Source of the DNA: Phoronis ovalis
Lineage: Eukaryota; Phoronida; Phoronidae
Assembly: GCA_028565635.1 (NCBI GenBank)
Contig: JAOXYB010044648.1
Coordinates: forward strand, 1 to 12,497
Direction of reading: 5' to 3'
Length of the DNA: 12,497 nt
Shown here: positions 10,501-12,497 of the stretch, piece by piece
Layout: every line of letters starts with the position of its first letter
How positions within the stretch are numbered: position 1 is the first letter of the stretch
The notes under the pieces: model-generated
Told to the model about the DNA's origin: nothing
The model's input: the letters and a program-made list of their open reading frames with translations, nothing else
Database searches by the model: none
Made by a program: the position numbers and the translations under genes

Positions 10501-12179
10501 TGAAGAAATTTGTTGCAACTAATACACAAATAATTAGGCATGGTGATAACTAATACACCATAGCATGAAAATAATCAAAGTTTTTTGAACATTGAAATAA
10601 GAAGAAAATAAGATACAATGAATCCAAATACAAAATGTTAACCCCTTGGTACACCCCTATCAAAAATAATATAAGTACCCTGGGTCAAATGTCTAAAACT
10701 TGTTACAGTATGTAGCAGGTTATATATAATCTTTAATATGGTCCTAACTGCCACATGTATTTTTATAACTATTGTTATATGTGCTCTTATTTTATTGAAA
10801 GCTACATTTTAATGAGCTGTATTAAAATATCTTAAAACGTATTAAAAAGGCATTTAAATACCTGTGTTTGTGATTACTTTGTTTTTTTAACCAATGAAAT
10901 GAACAAACAGGTACGACAATGTGTTTGTTTATGAGTTTCCTCAATAAATAAGCATGTTGGATACCATTGTGTGACTCATCATAGCAAATGCCAATAGTGG
11001 AACGATTATGGAGGAAAATATCTAGTCATTGAAAGTCCAAATTTTAAATATCAGATATTTTCAAAAAAGGGGGTGACTATCTATTGGAATTTGACTTCAG
11101 TCTGTTTTAATTGTTTCAACATAGATTTAATTAAACGATTCTCTTTTTTTAAAGTGTATAGTAACATATCATCAAGATATTGATACTGATAAGGGGTCAT
11201 CTCAAAAGTTATCACAATGACCATAAACGTATAGTGTTTCGTATAGGAATTACCCACCACCCCCCTGGTCAAACGTAGGGGGGTTAGTGAGATTTGGACG
11301 TCACGCATGTGTAAAAACTGACAACCAATTGCAAGAGCGAAATCAGGGCCAACAGACACTTTTTCAAAAGGGAGGTGCGAGAGAAAAACATCTGTTCAGT
11401 AATCGAAAAAGGTCGCCGAAACATCTCTAGAAAAAAATTGACAATCAAAAAAAAAAGGCCATTTCCACTCCTATTGCACCAAATACACCCAGAATAAGTG
11501 CCATAAACAAAAAAAATCTGTATTTCAAAGGGGATGTTGCGACGGGGGTGCGTTTATTGCGAAATGAAAAAATCATGCCTAGTATATGTACAATATTTAA
11601 AATCATTCCTTTAACACATCCCAGTTTTGAAATAGTAAATGCACCCTCGTCACATAAACATAGGGAGAGTTTAACCCTCCTGCTCCCTATACGAAACACT
11701 ATACGTTTACGTTTGTGGTCATTGTGCTAACTTTTGAGATGATCCCTAAAGACACATGAATATTTTAATATTGGCATTCTTCTTGTTATCAAAGGAAATG
11801 GAATGAATTAAAGTTTTTAAGATGGTAATTTGACATAAAAAAAAATTTGAAAGCTAAGGCAGGAGTACTACAGAGATCATATATCTCTGTTAAGATCATG
11901 TAGGGACCCAGCAGTTAAAGACACTTAATATATTTCAATTTTTACCCATTATTAAGTTTCTACTATAATAATTGCTTTAACCTGAAATTGACATTTAAAA
12001 AATACAAAATTTCTTAATGTCTAATGCTTCATATAATGCTATTTATTTAAAAACAAAATACATACTTTCTTCAGAGATGTATTGACCAGACTGTAGACCT
12101 AGTAACTCGTAAAAACTTTCAGTAAAGGCAGTCCGAAGTTTTGAATTTTCATCAGGGCAAACACTTTGAATCTCATATC
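1404..12179 (-). CDS. SLC39A12-like: ZIP-family (SLC39, LIV-1 subfamily) zinc transporter, ZIP4/ZIP12-like, 5'-partial, ten exons
   Basis: Joining ten minus-strand exons (12179-12066, 10237-10059, 9093-8916, 8295-8126, 5022-4917, 4528-4296, 3884-3785, 2605-2453, 2171-1984, 1532-1404) gives 1550 nt: two bases of a split codon, 515 codons and TAA. Every junction is GT-AG and phase-compatible. ZIP proteins carry Zn2+ (some also Fe2+ or Mn2+) into the cytosol across the plasma or an organelle membrane. Order seen: helical extracellular part (about 1-59); His cluster (60-68); a domain with ISPTLIQQ (124-131); TM1 (about 160-181); TM2 (187-207) leading into HLIPE (209-213); TM3 (239-263); His-rich loop (270-289); TM4 with HNFADG (375-380); TM5 with HELPHE (404-409); TM6 (426-447); TM7 (455-472); TM8 (489-509); C-terminus EEYIRI. 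The His in HELPHE argues against ZIP8/14, which have EE.PHE. ZIP4 versus ZIP12 cannot be settled here. The signal peptide and first exons lie outside the window. Confidence 0.95.
1984..2171 (-). CDS. SLC39A12-like: Exon I: TM5 end, TM6 and TM7
   Basis: The acceptor is TACCTTTCAG|GCGAC and the donor GATATG|GTTAGT. It completes G411 and encodes 62 codons: [20 protein letters not shown] (412-431), the TM6 stretch [15 protein letters not shown], an acidic loop SVDD, and TM7 [19 protein letters not shown] (455-473). GDFAVLLS after HELPHE and the AGMFLY motif are typical of ZIP4/12. An open frame runs past the donor for 43 codons, but it lacks the LPE motif and TM8, so I take it as intronic. Confidence 0.97.
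2453..2605 (-). CDS. SLC39A12-like: Exon H: TM4 and TM5 with the binuclear metal site
   Basis: The acceptor is ATACTTTCAG|GATTTCC and the donor GAATTTG|GTAAGT. It completes G360 and encodes 50 codons plus one base. TM4 carries [18 protein letters not shown] (370-387); H375, N376 and D379 match the TM4 metal ligands. TM5 carries [11 protein letters not shown] (400-410); H404, E405, H408 and E409 match the TM5 ligands. No key residue is missing, so the transporter should be active. HNFADG together with HELPHE is the ZIP4/ZIP12 pattern. Confidence 0.98.
2606..3784 (-). other. Intron G/H (1179 bp)
   Basis: GT-AG intron between exon G and exon H. The part nearest exon H is plain AT-rich DNA. The part nearest exon G holds the diverged repeat at 3283-3700. 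No other coding sequence was recognised. Confidence 0.85.
3283..3700 (+). repeat. Diverged internally repeated element in intron G/H
   Basis: The segment starting TCTCAGAAAGCACT (3284) and the one starting ACTCAGAAAACACT (3541) resemble each other for about 60 bases. A second theme recurs three times: TTCAAAATGTGTGCC near 3391, TTCAAAATGGCGGC near 3503 and TTAAAATGGCTGCC near 3648. This looks like an old dispersed repeat with two or three decayed units. The element class is unknown. Confidence 0.5.
3785..3884 (-). CDS. SLC39A12-like: Exon G: remainder of the variable TM3-TM4 loop
   Basis: The acceptor is TTTTTTTTCAG|AAAGATG and the donor CTAAAG|GTAAAA. It encodes 33 codons plus one base: [15 protein letters not shown] (327-341) through KDPMHKTAK. 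It is hydrophilic and has no recognisable domain, as expected in this loop. Support comes from good splice signals, a reading frame fitting both neighbours, and KTAKG joining smoothly to the TM4 exon. It is the least conserved exon apart from A and B. YDNY could be a tyrosine-based sorting or phosphorylation site (inference). Confidence 0.85.
3885..4295 (-). other. Intron F/G (411 bp)
   Basis: Intron with the unusual donor GTTGGT and a strong T-rich acceptor. It contains an almost pure pyrimidine run on the plus strand at about 4120-4142, which is purine-rich in the transcript. Nothing else was seen. Confidence 0.8.
4296..4528 (-). CDS. SLC39A12-like: Exon F: TM3 end and cytosolic His-rich loop
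   Basis: The acceptor is an eleven-T tract ending TTTAG|CTATTT; the donor is the non-consensus ACTAAG|GTTGGT. It completes A249 and encodes 77 codons: [14 protein letters not shown] (TM3), then a loop with six His between 273 and 287 ([19 protein letters not shown]), then a Ser/Thr/acidic region ending LHLTK (322-326). His-rich TM3-TM4 loops are a hallmark of ZIPs and are thought to bind cytosolic Zn2+. The phase-0 end is forced by exon G. Reading on would add nine residues and stop. Confidence 0.9.
4529..4916 (-). other. Intron E/F (388 bp)
   Basis: AT-rich GT-AG intron with donor GTATAT and an eleven-T acceptor tract. No further feature was seen. Confidence 0.85.
4917..5022 (-). CDS. SLC39A12-like: Exon E: TM2-TM3 loop and start of TM3
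   Basis: The acceptor is TTATATCAG|GCA and the donor TTGGAG|GTATAT. It encodes 35 codons plus one base. It begins [12 protein letters not shown] (214-225), a short loop with two His, three acidic residues and a Cys, and ends [10 protein letters not shown] (239-248), the first part of TM3. ALG directly after HLIPE is standard for the family. It lies 3.1 kb from exon D, the longest intron in the window. Confidence 0.93.
5590..5603 (+). promoter_or_regulatory. Weak CTCF-like motif
   Basis: CCACCAGGTGGCCA matches 12 of 14 positions of the consensus CCASYAGRKGGCRS, failing at the last two. It is intronic and in the same orientation as the better match at 12446. Function is not shown. Confidence 0.25.
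6265..6450 (+). repeat. Degenerate three-copy repeat
   Basis: Three segments of about 45-50 bases (near 6265-6312, 6354-6401 and 6407-6450) each run from a CATG-containing start through a TC/CC..GG step to TATGTACT. The clearest pair is CATGTATCCCAGGAT (6274-6288) and CATGTGTCCTAGGAT (6411-6425), each followed by an AT-rich stretch and TATGTACTAT. The surrounding sequence is low complexity. Confidence 0.45.
6912..6929. repeat. 18-base perfect palindrome
   Basis: TTCAATTAATTAATTGAA is its own reverse complement. AT-rich palindromes arise by chance in such DNA. The TAAT cores would suit homeodomain proteins, but that is speculative. Confidence 0.5.
8126..8295 (-). CDS. SLC39A12-like: Exon D: TM1 and TM2 of the ZIP transporter
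   Basis: The acceptor is TTTTTCCAG|TATGTGG and the donor CCAGAG|GTAAGA. It completes I157 and encodes 56 codons. [20 protein letters not shown] is a classic LIV-1 TM1. TM2 follows, then [10 protein letters not shown] (204-213), the family's highly conserved TM2 end. The exon finishes in phase 0 exactly after HLIPE. Confidence 0.96.
8296..8915 (-). other. Intron C/D (620 bp)
   Basis: GT-AG intron, AT-rich apart from a conspicuous GC- and CpG-rich patch at 8446-8550. No coding sequence was recognised. Confidence 0.85.
8446..8550. other. GC- and CpG-rich patch within intron C/D
   Basis: About 100 bases with at least seven CpG and the run GACCCCCCCGGGCCC, in surroundings that are roughly two-thirds A+T. 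ACCCCTTGA occurs twice (8447 and 8480). It may be an inserted repeat or a regulatory patch; the sequence alone does not decide. Confidence 0.4.
8916..9093 (-). CDS. SLC39A12-like: Exon C: membrane-proximal extracellular domain with PAL-like motif
   Basis: The acceptor is ATTTTGCAG|TGT and the donor GAAA|GTAAGT. It encodes 59 codons plus one base. [13 protein letters not shown] (98-110) is the segment usually preceding the conserved membrane-proximal domain of LIV-1 ZIPs. ISPTLIQQ (124-131) stands where the family has its PAL motif, here P126-T127-L128. Cysteines C98, C137 and C149 fit an extracellular disulphide-bonded domain. In ZIP4 this domain mediates dimerisation (established knowledge). 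The exon ends PTIAE just before TM1. Confidence 0.93.
9094..10058 (-). other. Intron B/C (965 bp)
   Basis: GT-AG intron. It contains a two-copy direct repeat at 9601-9716 and otherwise plain AT-rich sequence. An open frame at 9130-9363 on the plus strand is composition-driven and resembles nothing known. Confidence 0.85.
9601..9716 (+). repeat. Two-copy tandem repeat, period about 65
   Basis: The segment with GAACAGGTGAAAGCCCTC then AAAAACTGAGTCGG is followed about 65 bases later by TGACAGGAGAAAGCTGTT then AAAAACTGAGTCG. Both lie in A/T-rich spacers. The best-preserved core is the end, AAAAACTGAGTCG. Confidence 0.6.
10059..10237 (-). CDS. SLC39A12-like: Exon B: extracellular segment with His cluster
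   Basis: The acceptor chosen is TTTCTTAG|AGTTC at 10238-10239, and the donor is CACAAA|GTAAGT. The exon encodes [11 protein letters not shown] and then a hydrophilic stretch with DEHGHNHG (61-68), a dibasic RQRR (80-83) and HEEH (87-90), ending phase 0 at K97. His-rich patches in the ectodomain are common in LIV-1 ZIPs and may gather Zn2+ near the pore. A second possible acceptor 31 bases upstream (TTTGCAG|TGCATT) would join to exon A as ATG CAT TAA and stop at once, so it was not used. Confidence 0.82.
11191..11250 (+). repeat. Left terminal inverted repeat of the MITE-like element
   Basis: It runs from AGGGGTCATCTC to GTTTCGTATAG and pairs with 11685-11747 in reverse complement. Confidence 0.85.
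11375..11466 (+). repeat. Dispersed repeat, copy 2, inside the MITE-like element
   Basis: It matches 699-799 in the same orientation: GTGCGAGAGAAAAA, TTCAGTAATCGAAAAAGGTCG, GAAACATCTC, AGAAAAAAATTGACAA. It lacks the extra bases of the first copy. Confidence 0.8.
11685..11748 (-). repeat. Right terminal inverted repeat of the MITE-like element
   Basis: It runs from CTATACGAAACACTATACG to TTTTGAGATGATCCCT on the plus strand. Compared with the left copy it carries one extra AAACGT unit. Confidence 0.85.
12066..12179 (-). CDS. SLC39A12-like: Exon A: extracellular N-terminal segment of the ZIP transporter (first exon visible)
   Basis: The acceptor is TTGTAG|GA and the donor GAAA|GTATG. Two bases complete a codon from an unseen upstream exon; 37 codons and one base follow. 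Only the frame starting [11 protein letters not shown] is open, and it ends [12 protein letters not shown]. The segment is amphipathic and probably helical, as in the helix-rich extracellular domain of ZIP4/ZIP12. Its single Cys (C7) could form a disulphide. The assignment rests mainly on phase continuity with exon B, which completes K38, because this part of ZIP proteins diverges quickly. Confidence 0.8.
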
Positions 12180-12265
12180 CTACAATTTAAATCGCAAATT
12201 AAGTTATTCCTTTCACACATCAGTTCTGTGAAACTTAATATATGATGGCTTCAAAGACACTGCAG

Positions 12266-12268
<3 letters not shown>

Positions 12269-12314
<46 letters not shown>

Positions 12315-12328
12315 GTGTACACAAACAC

Positions 12329-12390
<62 letters not shown>
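12269..12390. repeat. Compound microsatellite: (AT)n then (ACACAT)n
   Basis: AT dinucleotides run over 12269-12300 and 12303-12314, split by GT. Ten units of ACACAT follow (12325-12384), then ACACAC. Open frames here that read as His-Ile or Cys-Val/Cys-Met repeats are artefacts of the repeat. The tract is alternating purine-pyrimidine throughout. Confidence 0.95.
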
Positions 12391-12391
<1 letters not shown>

Positions 12392-12445
12392 GGGGCGGAT
12401 ACAGAGCACAGTTGTGACAAGTTTCCAAATTAGTTTTATTTTTTT

Positions 12446-12459
12446 CCACTAGGTGGCAC
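12446..12459 (+). promoter_or_regulatory. CTCF-like binding motif
   Basis: CCACTAGGTGGCAC fits all 14 positions of the consensus CCASYAGRKGGCRS. CTCF is present across bilaterian animals with a similar core motif (established knowledge). It lies in an intron of the ZIP gene, 56 bases from the microsatellite. Occupancy cannot be told from sequence. Confidence 0.45.
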
Positions 12460-12497
12460 TTCTATTATTGCGTCATCACAATCTGATGGAAGATTGC

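Larger units (their letters stand above)
11191..11748. mobile_element. MITE-like non-autonomous DNA transposon with long terminal inverted repeats
   Basis: The left end (from 11192, AGGGGTCATCTCAAAAG) reappears as the reverse complement of the right end (down from about 11745, AGGGATCATCTCAAAAG). The match continues through CACAATGACCA and CGTATAGTGTTTCGTATAG, giving inverted repeats of about 55-60 bases, differing by a few bases and a 6-base AAACGT insertion on the right. TA lies at both outer edges and could be the target duplication, which would suit Tc1/mariner-type transposition, but the ends are offset by one base. The interior has no transposase-like frame. A C6/G6 hairpin sits at 11259-11284, and a ~90 base interior segment also occurs at 699-799. 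Confidence 0.8.
10238..12065 (-). other. Intron A/B (1828 bp)
   Basis: GT-AG intron. The half nearer exon A contains the MITE-like element at 11191-11748. The rest is AT-rich with no recognised gene. Confidence 0.8.
12180..12497 (-). other. Partial intron upstream of exon A (continues past the window)
   Basis: It ends at the acceptor TTGTAG at 12181-12180. It holds a compound microsatellite and a CTCF-like site. No exon could be defended in it. Confidence 0.7.

Noticed and set aside
11445-11699. Possible coding frame within the MITE-like element
   Set aside because: No transposase motif, and it runs through the A-rich interior and into the inverted repeat. The element looks non-coding.
12213-12449. 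Open frames on both strands reading as Cys-Val/Cys-Met or His-Ile/Tyr-Ile repeats
   Set aside because: They are produced entirely by the (AT)n/(ACACAT)n microsatellite.
12439-12497. Possible further upstream exon on the minus strand (frame containing LPSDCDDAIIEVPP, preceded by CTTCCATCAG)
   Set aside because: No usable donor with the phase needed by exon A; the frame meets a stop at an A-rich run, and the most notable sequence there is the CTCF-like motif.
1-12497. CRISPR array, prokaryotic operon, phage or integrated virus
   Set aside because: No regularly spaced identical repeats, no ribosome-binding-site-led gene string and no viral protein signature. Introns and the ZIP gene mark animal DNA.

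Overview
The window is AT-rich eukaryotic genomic DNA. One gene explains essentially all recognisable coding sequence: a multi-exon zinc/metal transporter of the ZIP family (SLC39, LIV-1 subfamily, closest by motif to ZIP4/ZIP12), on the minus strand. It is incomplete at its 5' end, which lies beyond base 12497. GT-AG introns, the ZIP4/12-type protein, AT-rich introns, microsatellites and MITE-like repeats point to an invertebrate animal. A mollusc or another lophotrochozoan is my best guess, but that is inference. There is no bacterial, viral or CRISPR content.

Layout, in the direction of transcription (high to low coordinates). Upstream partial intron with an (AT)n/(ACACAT)n microsatellite and a CTCF-like site (12180-12497). 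Exon A 12179-12066 and exon B 10237-10059: extracellular N-terminal domain with a His cluster. Exon C 9093-8916: membrane-proximal extracellular domain with the PAL-like motif. Exon D 8295-8126: TM1-TM2. Exon E 5022-4917: the TM2-TM3 loop and the start of TM3. Exon F 4528-4296: rest of TM3 and the His-rich loop. Exon G 3884-3785: rest of the variable loop. Exon H 2605-2453: TM4-TM5 with the metal-site motifs HNFADG and HELPHE. Exon I 2171-1984: TM5 end, TM6 and TM7. Exon J 1532-1404: TM8 and stop. A polyadenylation signal follows at 1269-1264. All nine internal junctions are GT-AG and phase-compatible, giving 515 complete codons plus a stop. Residue numbers below count from the first complete codon visible (Y1).

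The introns hold most of the remaining structure. Intron A/B carries a ~560 bp MITE-like element with long inverted repeats (11191-11748). A ~90 bp piece of its interior recurs at 699-799, downstream of the gene. Other introns hold diverged internal repeats (3283-3700, 6265-6450, 9601-9716), a CpG-rich patch (8446-8550) and a second, weaker CTCF-like site (5590-5603). Bases 1-1263 lie beyond the predicted transcript end and show no convincing gene.

I found no previously undescribed system. The points most worth checking are the mixed ZIP signature motifs, the MITE with its related copy, and possible regulated splicing at several exon ends.
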